Positions 9,289 to 17,856 of a stretch of DNA of 64,000 bases are shown piece by piece; position 1 is the stretch's first letter, and each line of letters starts with the position of its first letter. This stretch comes from Porphyromonas pogonae (GTDB taxonomy: Bacteria; Bacteroidota; Bacteroidia; Bacteroidales; Porphyromonadaceae). The position numbers and the translations under genes are program-made. The notes under the pieces were generated by a model. That model made no database searches. It worked only from the letters and a program-made list of their open reading frames with translations, and had not been told where the DNA came from. The stretch covers positions 2,394,001 through 2,458,000 of the forward strand of contig NZ_CP143258.1 in the NCBI RefSeq assembly GCF_036320655.1, in the 5' to 3' direction.

Positions 9289-10047
9289 ATGAGATACTTC
9301 ATTTACTTATCATACAATGGAACCAACTATAGCGGCTGGCAAACACAACCCAATGCAGTGACAGTGCAGCAGACTATAGAGGAGGCTCTGTGTACCATAC
9401 TCCGTAAACCTACACCTATATTGGGGGCGGGACGCACAGATGCCGGAGTGCATGCTCGGGAAATGATCGCCCACGTAGAGCTGGATATGGATCAATCCGA
9501 AGCGGATGCACTGGCACTAAAACTGGATCGATTGTTACCTCCCGATATAAGTATCCGTAGTATGGTGCATGTAAAAGCAGACGCTCACGCCCGCTTCGAT
9601 GCCGTGTCACGTACCTATCGTTATTATATTACCATGCGCAAGGATCCGTTTGCACACGGACTGATGCTTCGTATGCATCGCACGCTCGACATAGACGAGA
9701 TGAATGAAGCAGCATCGCACCTGATGAGATACACAGACTTCACAAGCTTCAGCAAGCTTCATACCGATGTCAAGACAAACAATTGTAAGATCACACATGC
9801 CTTATGGACTGTAGGACAAGACAGTGATCATTACGTATTCACCATCACAGCCGATCGTTTTCTGCGCAACATGGTAAGAGCTATTGTGGGCACACTCTTT
9901 CAAGTGGGTTGGGGCAAGATGAGTGTAACCGATTTTTGTACTGTGATCGAACGCCAAGACCGTTGCCAAGCAGGCAGCTCGGCTCCGGGTCATGCCCTTT
10001 ACTTAGAAGAAGTCAAGTACCCGCAAGAAATATTCATTACGGAGTAA
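9289..10047 (+). CDS. truA: tRNA pseudouridine synthase A
   Basis: It converts uridines at positions 38-40 of the tRNA anticodon stem-loop to pseudouridine. From the ATG at 9289 the protein has 252 residues and starts [18 protein letters not shown], matching the family's N-terminus. The catalytic Asp is residue 51 in [11 protein letters not shown]. Conserved FTSFSK and [13 protein letters not shown] follow. The frame is open further upstream to a TTG at 9241, but that codon lies in the hairpin loop and adds no conserved sequence. It is the last gene before about 550 bases of non-coding DNA. Confidence 0.95.
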   Translation: MRYFIYLSYNGTNYSGWQTQPNAVTVQQTIEEALCTILRKPTPILGAGRTDAGVHAREMIAHVELDMDQSEADALALKLDRLLPPDISIRSMVHVKADAHARFDAVSRTYRYYITMRKDPFAHGLMLRMHRTLDIDEMNEAASHLMRYTDFTSFSKLHTDVKTNNCKITHALWTVGQDSDHYVFTITADRFLRNMVRAIVGTLFQVGWGKMSVTDFCTVIERQDRCQAGSSAPGHALYLEEVKYPQEIFITE

Positions 10048-10449
10048 CCTCAAAGATCCAGCTCTTATTGCTTTCATTTACGTCAGAGAATTCACCTTAT
10101 GCTGTCATTTTGCTAGTTTTTCGAGGTCTCACATACCGTTATCTCTTCTTTGAAAGGGACACTCTACACCATGGCTTGACAAAGTCTTTTTGATATTGTA
10201 TCTTTGCGGTAATAGGAATACAGTCTATACAAATAGTATAATGACATAAGAGTTACATGAAAATACGAATATGATAAAGCTGATAAATAAGTGTTTACAT
10301 CCAGGATACGAATGCGGAATTATTCGTATGGTCCTCTTTTTCGTGTACATTATAACTGCCTTGTCTTAAACACACCTCACACAAGATTACATCCTTACCT
10401 CCATATCTTGTAGACTCTCCTTGTTCCACATCAATTTCGACAAATAACT
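10048..10449. other. non-coding stretch downstream of truA
   Basis: I see no credible gene, RNA or terminator with a T run. The last ~45 bases before 10450 may hold one or two very degenerate units of the 22-bp array that begins there. Confidence 0.4.
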
Positions 10450-10580
10450 TATCATAATAGGTCAGTAGACTTGTCCTAATAGGTCTAAAGACCTATTAGG
10501 ATAAAGCAATCAACTCATGTACACGGACGACAGACCTATCATATAAAGTCGGTAGATCTATCATAATAGAATTTTAAATC
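10450..10580 (+). repeat. degenerate 22-bp minisatellite, array A (six units)
   Basis: Six head-to-tail units start at 10450, 10472, 10494, 10516, 10537 and 10559; five are 22 bp and one is 21. Most begin TATCATAATAG or a variant and end GACT, GACC or GATC. The first and last begin with the same TATCATAATAG. TAATAGGTC recurs exactly 22 bp apart (10455, 10477) and so does CTATCATA (10536, 10558). A perfect 12-bp inverted repeat (10474-10485 with 10490-10501) spans units 2 and 3. The same family occurs at 51735-51865. Confidence 0.75.
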
Positions 10581-10667
10581 GTCTATATAATTTTATTACA
10601 AGCTATATAGTCGCCCCTTAAAATCGTGTTTATTTTCTGATATACAGCAAATTGCACTCTTCTATTC

Positions 10668-10698
10668 TTTGATAAATCTGCAAGTTTTTGTATCTTTG
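10668..10698 (+). promoter_or_regulatory. transposase promoter, -33/-7 type
   Basis: TTTG at 10668-10671, 19 bases, TATCTTTG at 10691-10698: an exact consensus match. The -7 box lies in the loop of the hairpin at 10674-10719, so RNA from this promoter should begin near 10704 and lack the left arm. Confidence 0.75.
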
Positions 10699-10723
10699 GA
10701 TATAGAAACTTGCAGATTTTTTT
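10674..10723 (+). terminator. terminator-like hairpin guarding the transposase start
   Basis: AAATCTGCAAGTTT (10674-10687) and AAACTTGCAGATTT (10706-10719) form a perfect 14-bp stem followed by TTTT, ending directly at the ATG. A transcript entering from the flank would form it and stop or hide the start; a transcript from the internal promoter would not. Confidence 0.65.
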
Positions 10724-12031
10724 ATGATACGCCCTACTCAAACAGTTCAATCTCTGTTCTCTTCGCTGGACGATTTGCTCAACCAGCAACATCCTCTGTA
10801 TAAACTTTCCCATAAAATCGATTGGAAAAGGTTCGAAGAGGCTTTTTCTTCCTTGTATTGCCCTGACAATGGTCGTCCAGGTAAGCCTATTCGTTTAATG
10901 TGTGGTCTTTTAATTCTCAAGCATTTGCGCAATATTTCAGATGAATCTGTTGTAGAACAATGGAGTGAGAACGCTTATTTTCAATATTTTTGTGGCATGC
11001 AGGAGTTTACACCTTCCTTTCCCTGCAATGCCTCGGAACTGGTTCACTTCCGCAAACGTATCGGCGAAAGAGGGATAGAGCTTATTCTTGCAGAAAGTAT
11101 TCGTGTGAATGATGACAAAAATGATAAGGATCACCACGATACCGCTTTTATAGACTCCACCGTGCAGGAAAAGAATGTGACCTATCCTACAGATGCCAAG
11201 TTGCATAAGAAGATAGTAGGCAAGGTTCTCAAAATCGCAAGGGCTCTCAATCTACCCATTCGTCAAAGCTATACTTTCGTATTGAAAAGAATTTATCGGG
11301 ATCAACGTTTTCGCAACCATCCCAAGAACCGTAAGAAAGCTCTTAAAGCGGATAAACGGTTACGAACAATAGCGGGACGTTTGGTTCGGGAACTTAAACG
11401 AAACCTAGGTAGTAACAGGGAGTACGACAAACTCATTTCCCTCTTTGAAAGGATTCTTTCGCAACGGCGTAATTCCACTCAAAAGATTTATTCTCTTCAT
11501 GAACCGGATGTTCAATGCATCAGTAAAGGTAAGGAGCACAAAAAATATGAGTTTGGAAACAAAGTCTCGATTATACGCTCCATGACGGGAGTGATTTTGG
11601 GAGCCTCTTCTTTCCGTAATGAGTACGACGGACATACCATAGAGCAAAGCCTCGATCAGGTGAAGAGACTCACGGGAGAAAGGATTAAGAAACTGGCCGG
11701 AGATAGAGGTTACCGTGGAAAAAAAGAAATAAACGGTACGCAGATATTGATTCCTGACACTCCAAAAGCTAAAGACAGTTATTATCAACGTAAAAAGAAG
11801 CATCGACTTTTCTGCAAGCGTGCAGGAATAGAACCAACTATCGGACATTTAAAATCAGATTATCGCTTGGGACGTAACTTTTACAAAGGGCTCTTCGGGG
11901 ATGCTATCAATGTAATGTTAGCTGCAGCGGCATATAACTTCAAAAGAGCCATGAAGCTTCTTTTGTACCTAATAAACAAAATCAGCGAAACACTCCCAAT
12001 GGAGAGGATTGCGCTGAAATGTGCTTTTTAA
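10724..12031 (+). CDS. IS5-type (DUF772) transposase
   Basis: This is a DDE transposase of 435 residues. The N-terminal DUF772 region includes GRPGKPIRLMCGLLILKHL and ELVHFRKRIGERG. The catalytic core has FIDSTVQEKNVTYPTDAK (first Asp), KLAGDRGYRG (second Asp) and the Glu in KRAGIEPTIGHLKSDYRLGR. The frame is intact, so the element may be active. The C-terminus runs to within 10 bases of the right inverted repeat. The assignment to IS5 rather than the related IS1182 group is by general resemblance. Confidence 0.92.
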   Translation: MIRPTQTVQSLFSSLDDLLNQQHPLYKLSHKIDWKRFEEAFSSLYCPDNGRPGKPIRLMCGLLILKHLRNISDESVVEQWSENAYFQYFCGMQEFTPSFPCNASELVHFRKRIGERGIELILAESIRVNDDKNDKDHHDTAFIDSTVQEKNVTYPTDAKLHKKIVGKVLKIARALNLPIRQSYTFVLKRIYRDQRFRNHPKNRKKALKADKRLRTIAGRLVRELKRNLGSNREYDKLISLFERILSQRRNSTQKIYSLHEPDVQCISKGKEHKKYEFGNKVSIIRSMTGVILGASSFRNEYDGHTIEQSLDQVKRLTGERIKKLAGDRGYRGKKEINGTQILIPDTPKAKDSYYQRKKKHRLFCKRAGIEPTIGHLKSDYRLGRNFYKGLFGDAINVMLAAAAYNFKRAMKLLLYLINKISETLPMERIALKCAF

Positions 12032-12045
12032 GGGACGACTATATA

Positions 12046-12432
12046 ACATTAAATAAATGGAACATATAAACAAAATATATTATAGGTATTCATTAATTAT
12101 CCATTATACGGCAGTAAGATTTATTTGCAACTTTATTTTCTATGATTTTAGATGTAAAAAACACGTTTCTTATTTAGACTAAGTCTAAATAAGCGGTATA
12201 ACTTAACTAAAACAGCACAAATTTGAGAGCTCTTCTTGAATTCTAATATTTATTTAGTTTTCTACTTTTCAACACATTACCAATCACAAAACAAATTAGC
12301 ATCAGTGTATGGCAATTGACATTTTGTCAAAAATAAAGGTGCAAGCAAACACTCAATTCATATATAGCTCATATCATGACAATACATCAAATTTATCACT
12401 ATATTTGGTGCGAACACCAAAAGCTATAGAGG
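12046..12432. other. non-coding stretch with two dyads
   Basis: No gene is seen. It holds a perfect 11-bp inverted repeat, CTTATTTAGAC (12169-12179) with GTCTAAATAAG (12183-12193), and the palindrome TTGACATTTTGTCAA (12316-12330), about 100 bases ahead of the DUF1648 gene. The same 15 bases occur inside a larger palindrome at 51402-51426. Confidence 0.55.
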
Positions 12433-12885
12433 ATGAAAATCAAACTACCCGATCTACTGTCGGCAATCATATTGGTACTAGCTTTACTATACCTCTGGGT
12501 ATCTTACAATCATGCACCGACAAATCTACCTGCAAATTACAATGTGGAAGACGTGAGTGATGCCGCAGGGCTCAAATCCTCGGCCATATTACTTGCGGTT
12601 ATCATGTTCATCGTACATATTGGATTAGGAGTGCTGAGTACCCACCCCACCTTTTTCCATTATCCGTTTAATGTAACAAATGAAAACGATGAGCAAATAT
12701 ACAGCACGGTAAGCAATATGGTAAAATACCTGAGGCTGTGTATAAATACTATTTTGGCTATAGTAATCTACGACATAATCAACGATAATGTCAAAATCCC
12801 TGTTGTGATAATAATATTGCTCTGTCTTTGTTCTTTATTTATTGCAACCCTCTATATCAGGAAACTCAAAAAATACAATGAATAG
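12433..12885 (+). CDS. DUF1648-type membrane protein
   Basis: The 150-residue protein has four predicted membrane segments (about residues 8-25, 50-70, 97-117 and 122-142). The N-terminal segment is followed by APTNLPANYN, which resembles the short DUF1648 motif where a membrane helix leads into a P-x-H-x-N-like loop. The function is unknown. Proteins with this domain often accompany regulators or transporters, but here it is isolated between an IS and a convergent permease gene. A palindrome that could be an operator lies in its upstream region. Confidence 0.6.
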   Translation: MKIKLPDLLSAIILVLALLYLWVSYNHAPTNLPANYNVEDVSDAAGLKSSAILLAVIMFIVHIGLGVLSTHPTFFHYPFNVTNENDEQIYSTVSNMVKYLRLCINTILAIVIYDIINDNVKIPVVIIILLCLCSLFIATLYIRKLKKYNE

Positions 12886-12931
12886 TGTCCTATCAAAATC
12901 GACAGTATTTTAGCGTCTTCAACCTCATAGC

Positions 12932-15247
12932 TTATTCGGATTTCAAAACATTGGCGGGGTTTTGATAAGCAGCCTTGAGCACACGGCTTACTATACATGT
13001 ATATACTAGCAGATTGATGGCTATCAGAATAATGACATAAATATACCATCTGATACTTACCTGACGGCTATACTGCTCCACCCACCGACTCATGATGAAG
13101 TATCCTATAGGGAAGGACACAGCACAAGACAGCAACACAATATCTACATATTGACGGATAAAAAGCCTCATGATTTCATGTACACCTGCACCATTGACCT
13201 TGCGGATAGCTATTTCTTTGCGCCGCTGATTGCAACTCAGGGTAATCATCGAATATATCCCGAATACTGCAATGAGTATGGCTATCCCTGTCATCACCGC
13301 CAGTAGTCGCAGCAGGTTGCGCTCGCTACGTGTATAAGTAGCATACTGCTTTTCCATATCGTAGAACGAAAGGTCAAAGCGATTACCAACCATCGTCTTG
13401 GTCAGGGTCTTTCTTATTTGCTTTTCGATTCGTATAGCATTCTTTGCATCACATTTATAAGCCAGTGTACCCGATAGGCTCCCCATACCCTGGGCATTGG
13501 TCACAAACATTGTGGGCTTCACGGGCTCTGTGGGTAGCGAGGTATAGAGGTCTTGTACTATACCTACTATAGTAAGTTTATTGAGCGTCTTGCCCAGGGG
13601 GTGTTTTGCGCCCAATTGCTTACAAGCAGCTTGGTTGATGAGACACACACCCTTCTCTCCGTTGTGCAGATTGCGCCCCTCGAGTATCTTCACGTTAAAA
13701 AAAGGCACAAAGTCTTCAGGTGATCCCATATTGAATATCTGGTACGTCTTGGGAGAGCCACCACCTTCAGGCCCATCGCTATCGTCCTCGGTAAACGAAC
13801 ACCATGACGTCTGTGGCAGGAACGACTGCGGGAAGTGGATCACACGCTCTATACCAGGGATGGACTTGAGCTCATCGACGTGGATTTTATCTTCGTCACC
13901 CATATTCATCACGGTATGGATACCCGAGCGGTCGAATCCAGCTTCGTTACTATCGTTGAGCCAGCGTACCTGCAACATGAGCACAGTGGTGCAAAATATG
14001 AGAAGCACACTCATCGTGAGCTGTAACCAGAGGCATGTCATGGTGAAGTTATACTTCATACCATTGGGAGCAGAGGATGGCTTTAGATTGGACTGTATGC
14101 TGCTCTGCATAAAGTGCCTCACGGGCAGAAGTGCTATACCCAGAGATAGCACTACCAGGAGCAAGGCATAAAGCAGGGAGTACAGCATGAAATAACTACG
14201 TGGGGCAGTGATAAGCGAGAATTTGCTGAAGGGATGGAACAATAGCTCCGAAAGCACCAATCCCATAAACAGTGACAATACGATGAGCATAAAGTACTCT
14301 GTCATGAGGTAGATGAGGAGCTGGGCCGTACCGGCGCCATTGGCACGGCGTAGTGCCAGCTCGCGACTGCGTAGCCGTATGCGATTGATAAAAAGCATGA
14401 GGAAATTGAAGATAGCGCCCAGCGTAACCATAAAAGATACGATGGCAAATATCCGGAGGTGATTGATCTTGACGGTAGTACCTACGTTGGGAATCGTGGT
14501 GTACACAGCTCGTAGTGGCACGGCTATGACTTTGGGTTCATTGGCATATTCGTATTGCTTGGGTATTTTGTTCAGCTTTTTTATAAGCACATCCATCTTT
14601 ACCCCCGGCCGGAGCTTGATGTATGTGAAATTGCCCCACGAGCACCATTGGCCGGGATCATTGGTATCACACAGACGAGGGGCCATTTGTAGGACTTGAA
14701 AGGGTACGTTGGTATGTACTCCCACATCGGGCAAGCCACCCATAAACCCGATTTTGAGGTCGTGGGTATTAATGTTACGCACCGAGATAAGTTTGTCGGA
14801 CAAGAAATAGTTGGTCTGGCCCTTAGTATATGCCTTAGGTGCGCGAGACTGCCACTGGGGATAAAAGACTTTGAAGAAACTGCTGTCTACGCTGGCAATA
14901 TCGGCATCAATGATAGAGTCGCGGTCGTTGAGCTTGAATGTTTGGGGATACGTGCGCAACGCTGTAGCAGCCTCAATCTCGGGGAAGTTTTGCTCGAGAT
15001 AGTTGGCAAGGGGCATCTGTGTATGGGATACATCGCCTATGACAGAGCCCACAGACTTGTCTTGGATGAGGAGATATATCCTATCCTTGTCCTGGATATG
15101 AGCATCATAGGACTGCTGATAGTTGATCCAGCTAAGGGTGAAAGAAAACGCAGTAAAGCCTATAGCCAGCCCTACGATGCTAATAATACTTTGTACGCGA
15201 TACTTGCGCAGATTGCGCCATGCCATGCTGAGGTTGTGTGTAAACAT
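12932..15247 (-). CDS. MacB/FtsX-type ABC transporter permease
   Basis: The 771-residue integral membrane protein has the two-module layout common in Bacteroidota: a first membrane helix (near residues 20-40), a periplasmic MacB-like domain, three helices (near 265-380), then a second copy of the same plan ending with helices near 640-760. The motifs LSMAWRNLRKYRVQSIIS and RRKEIAIRKVNGA are typical of FtsX permeases. Relatives use ATP hydrolysis by a partner to drive periplasmic work such as efflux or lipoprotein release. No ATPase or membrane-fusion partner is adjacent. A sigma-54-like promoter precedes it, and a divergent NtrC-type regulator probably controls it. Confidence 0.85.
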   Translation of the reverse strand: MFTHNLSMAWRNLRKYRVQSIISIVGLAIGFTAFSFTLSWINYQQSYDAHIQDKDRIYLLIQDKSVGSVIGDVSHTQMPLANYLEQNFPEIEAATALRTYPQTFKLNDRDSIIDADIASVDSSFFKVFYPQWQSRAPKAYTKGQTNYFLSDKLISVRNINTHDLKIGFMGGLPDVGVHTNVPFQVLQMAPRLCDTNDPGQWCSWGNFTYIKLRPGVKMDVLIKKLNKIPKQYEYANEPKVIAVPLRAVYTTIPNVGTTVKINHLRIFAIVSFMVTLGAIFNFLMLFINRIRLRSRELALRRANGAGTAQLLIYLMTEYFMLIVLSLFMGLVLSELLFHPFSKFSLITAPRSYFMLYSLLYALLLVVLSLGIALLPVRHFMQSSIQSNLKPSSAPNGMKYNFTMTCLWLQLTMSVLLIFCTTVLMLQVRWLNDSNEAGFDRSGIHTVMNMGDEDKIHVDELKSIPGIERVIHFPQSFLPQTSWCSFTEDDSDGPEGGGSPKTYQIFNMGSPEDFVPFFNVKILEGRNLHNGEKGVCLINQAACKQLGAKHPLGKTLNKLTIVGIVQDLYTSLPTEPVKPTMFVTNAQGMGSLSGTLAYKCDAKNAIRIEKQIRKTLTKTMVGNRFDLSFYDMEKQYATYTRSERNLLRLLAVMTGIAILIAVFGIYSMITLSCNQRRKEIAIRKVNGAGVHEIMRLFIRQYVDIVLLSCAVSFPIGYFIMSRWVEQYSRQVSIRWYIYVIILIAINLLVYTCIVSRVLKAAYQNPANVLKSE

Positions 15248-15301
15248 GCATTGATAGTTTTATTATTGTCCTATAATTCACGATGACTTTACAGCTATCT
15301 A

Positions 15302-15317
15302 ATCAAAGTCAGTGCCA
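15302..15317 (-). promoter_or_regulatory. sigma-54 (-24/-12) promoter of the permease
   Basis: Read on the minus strand, TGGCAC (15317-15312), 5 bases, TTGAT (15306-15302). The consensus is TGGCAC-N5-TTGC(A/T), so only one core base differs. Transcription would start near 15291, 44 bases before the permease ATG. The adjacent regulator is of the class that activates sigma-54. Confidence 0.65.
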
Positions 15318-15351
15318 TAGAATCATAGTATTAGTATAGAGCATTATACTA

Positions 15352-15380
15352 TACACACACAAGCACATACAGTGTGTGTA
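15352..15380. promoter_or_regulatory. dyad that may be the activator site (UAS)
   Basis: TACACACAC (15352-15360) and GTGTGTGTA (15372-15380) are perfect 9-bp inverted arms with an 11-bp spacer. They lie about 60-90 bp upstream of the predicted sigma-54 start, a usual position for an NtrC-type activator site. They also lie upstream of the regulator gene, whose own -7 box (TAACTTTG) is at 15432-15439. Confidence 0.5.
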
Positions 15381-15469
15381 AACGCACTTACAGGCGTTCG
15401 TTATCGCACACAATAGCTGGGTTTTTATTACTAACTTTGAGCTTTAAGTTACTATAATATCAGAAACTG

Positions 15470-16825
15470 ATGGATAAGCGTGGGCAAATACTCATCGTGG
15501 ACGACAATGAAGACATTCTCTTCGCTCTGAACTTGGTGCTCGAGCCCCACTTTGAGAAGATCAGGATATCACCCCATCCCGAACGACTGGAGCATTTCAT
15601 ACGTACCTACCACCCGGATGTGATACTGCTGGATATGAACTTCCGCAAAGATGCCAGCAGTGGCAATGAAGGTTACTACTGGCTGGAGCGAATCAAGCAG
15701 TATGACCCCGACGCTGTCGTGATCTTTATCACAGCGTATGCCGATATGGAGAAAGCTGTACAGGCTATCAAGGCGGGCGCAGTGGACTTTATACCCAAAC
15801 CATGGGAGAAAGAAAAACTACTGGCTACGATATCCTCGGCTCTCAAGCTACGAGAAAGCAGACGTGAGGTGTGCAACCTGAGAGAGCAAGTGGCTGCCAT
15901 GCAGCGTACCGACCATGAGATCATAGCACAAAGCGATGCAATGCTACAACTGCTGGAAACGATGGAGCACCTGGGCCGGACAGATGCCAATATACTCATA
16001 CTGGGTGAGAATGGTACGGGCAAAGACCTCGTAGCGCAGAGGCTATACAGAGACTCGCAGCGTAGTAACATGCCATTTGTGCATATAGACATGGGCAGTA
16101 TACCGGAGCAACTTTTCGAGAGTGAGCTATTCGGTCATGAGAAAGGTGCCTTTACGGATGCCAAGAGAAGTAAAGCGGGTCGATTGGAAACAGCCTCGGG
16201 TGGCACAGTTTTTCTCGATGAGATAGGAAACCTATCACTTTCTATGCAAGCAAAGCTACTGACTACAATAGAAAAGAAAGCTATAATGCGACTGGGCTCC
16301 AATGTATCGAACCCTCTAAATATACGTATCATATCCGCTACCAATGCGGACATACACGAAATGGTGAGGTCTGGAGCTTTCAGACAAGACTTATTGTACC
16401 GCATCAATACCATAGAATTGCATATCCCGCCCCTGAGAGAGCGTGGAAATGACGTACTGTTACTAGCAGATTTCTTTATGAAAAGATACGCTACAAAATA
16501 TGGTAAGAAGATTACAGCAATATCCGCCATGGCTCAGCGTAAGCTCAAAGATTATACCTGGCCGGGCAATGTGAGAGAACTACAGCATCTTATAGAGCGT
16601 GCTGTGATATTGGCAGCAGGAGATACGCTCATGCCTTGTGACTTTGCCCTACACGGCTCATCGTCTGCCAAAAATCTACAGCAGACATTGAATTTGGAGG
16701 AACTGGAACGTCAGGCTATAGAGAAAGCGCTGGCGCAAAAAGACGGGAATATGAATCAAGCGGCAGATTTGCTGGGAATTACCCGTTATGCTCTGTACAG
16801 AAAGATGGAGAAATACGGCTTATGA
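15470..16825 (+). CDS. sigma-54-dependent response regulator, NtrC class
   Basis: The 451-residue activator has three domains. A receiver (1-125) has the acidic pair D11/D12, the phospho-acceptor D55 (VILLDMNF), T88 and K110. An AAA+ domain has Walker A GENGTGKD (179-186), the sigma-54 contact loop GAFTDA (226-231, where the usual form is GAFTGA), and the WPGNVRELQHL motif. The C-terminal Fis-type helix-turn-helix includes GNMNQAADLLGITRYALYRK. When phosphorylated it should bind upstream DNA and remodel sigma-54 RNA polymerase. It overlaps the kinase gene by 4 bases, and the divergent permease is its likely target. Confidence 0.93.
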   Translation: MDKRGQILIVDDNEDILFALNLVLEPHFEKIRISPHPERLEHFIRTYHPDVILLDMNFRKDASSGNEGYYWLERIKQYDPDAVVIFITAYADMEKAVQAIKAGAVDFIPKPWEKEKLLATISSALKLRESRREVCNLREQVAAMQRTDHEIIAQSDAMLQLLETMEHLGRTDANILILGENGTGKDLVAQRLYRDSQRSNMPFVHIDMGSIPEQLFESELFGHEKGAFTDAKRSKAGRLETASGGTVFLDEIGNLSLSMQAKLLTTIEKKAIMRLGSNVSNPLNIRIISATNADIHEMVRSGAFRQDLLYRINTIELHIPPLRERGNDVLLLADFFMKRYATKYGKKITAISAMAQRKLKDYTWPGNVRELQHLIERAVILAAGDTLMPCDFALHGSSSAKNLQQTLNLEELERQAIEKALAQKDGNMNQAADLLGITRYALYRKMEKYGL

Positions 16826-17826
16826 GGAGGTTGCCTTATTCATTCGTATTCGCTCTCAAGGCTCTGTTTATATTCCTGATGGGCGCAGCGTGCATCTTGT
16901 TGGTGATGCACACATATTATTACACCGCCACGTTGGTAGGCATATTGAGTGCAATGATGGGGTATTCACTGTATCGCGAGCGCATGAGGCTCATCGATTA
17001 CATGACTTCGCTTATCAGGAGCATACGTGTAGGTGATTTCTCAGACCGATTTACCATGCGAGGTAAACATACGGAAAGGGAGATGAAGATGCTATTAGAG
17101 GAGATGAATACCGCGTTGGTACTATTCCAAAAGAAGTTACACGATACTGTACAACAAGAAGCGGAAACGGATGCTTGGCAAAAGCTTATCAGTGTACTTA
17201 CACATGAGATCATGAATAGCATGACACCTATCATCTCCCTCTCCGACACTATGCGTGAACGAAGTAGCAACTCTCCGGAGAAAGACTATGAGACGATGTC
17301 AAGGGCTATGGAAATCATACACAGACGAAGCGAGGGGTTGCTTACATTCATCAACAACTACAGAAGACTCACCAGACTACCCGAACCGAATATCCAATCA
17401 CGTCCTTTATTGCCTGTACTGATTGCGTTGAACCAACTGCTACAAACGGAGGGGATTGTATTTGATTATAATGTCTACCCCGAGACTCTATCCTTAGCCG
17501 TTGACAAGGAGATGCTGGAACAGATGCTAATCAATCTGATACGAAATGCATCGGAGGCGGAGACAAATACAGCAAAAGACTTATCCCAAATATCCGTAAG
17601 AGCCTTTTACTCCGAGGGTGGAGTACATATCACAGTGGCAAACAATGGAGAAGCTATCCCTCCTGATGTATTGAAAAAGATTTTTGTGCCTTTCTACTCC
17701 ACCAAAACAAACGGAAGCGGCATAGGACTAAGCCTATGCCGCCAGATTATGCTTCGCCATCATGGCTCCATCGCTGTAACTACCCAGCCGGGGAATACGA
17801 CATTTACACTCAAGTTCCCATGCTGA
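16822..17826 (+). CDS. sensor histidine kinase, partner of the NtrC-type regulator
   Basis: The 334-residue protein has two membrane helices near the N-terminus (about 8-30 and 33-50) with almost no periplasmic loop between them, so it probably senses a signal in the membrane or cytoplasm. The phospho-acceptor is H128 in VLTHEIMNSMTP. The ATP-binding domain has the N box NLIRNASEA and the G boxes around TKTNGSGIGLSLC. It overlaps the regulator stop by 4 bases, so the pair are translationally coupled. Kinases of this form beside FtsX-type permeases are common in Bacteroidota; the signal is unknown. Confidence 0.92.
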   Translation: MRRLPYSFVFALKALFIFLMGAACILLVMHTYYYTATLVGILSAMMGYSLYRERMRLIDYMTSLIRSIRVGDFSDRFTMRGKHTEREMKMLLEEMNTALVLFQKKLHDTVQQEAETDAWQKLISVLTHEIMNSMTPIISLSDTMRERSSNSPEKDYETMSRAMEIIHRRSEGLLTFINNYRRLTRLPEPNIQSRPLLPVLIALNQLLQTEGIVFDYNVYPETLSLAVDKEMLEQMLINLIRNASEAETNTAKDLSQISVRAFYSEGGVHITVANNGEAIPPDVLKKIFVPFYSTKTNGSGIGLSLCRQIMLRHHGSIAVTTQPGNTTFTLKFPC

Positions 17827-17856
17827 AAATAAAGGAGCTGTGCATGGTAGATAATT

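Larger units (their letters stand above)
10608..12041 (+). mobile_element. IS5-type insertion sequence, complete
   Basis: The element is 1434 bp long. Its ends read TAGTCGCCCCTTAAAA (from 10608) and, in reverse complement from 12041, TAGTCGTCCCTTAAAA: 16-bp inverted repeats with one mismatch. TATA flanks both sides (10604-10607, 12042-12045), consistent with a 4-bp target duplication. It holds one intact transposase gene. It sits immediately beside the 22-bp array. Confidence 0.88.

Noticed and set aside
13581-14171. 196-residue reading frame antisense to the permease gene
   Set aside because: It is the complement of a well-supported membrane protein and shows no domain features.
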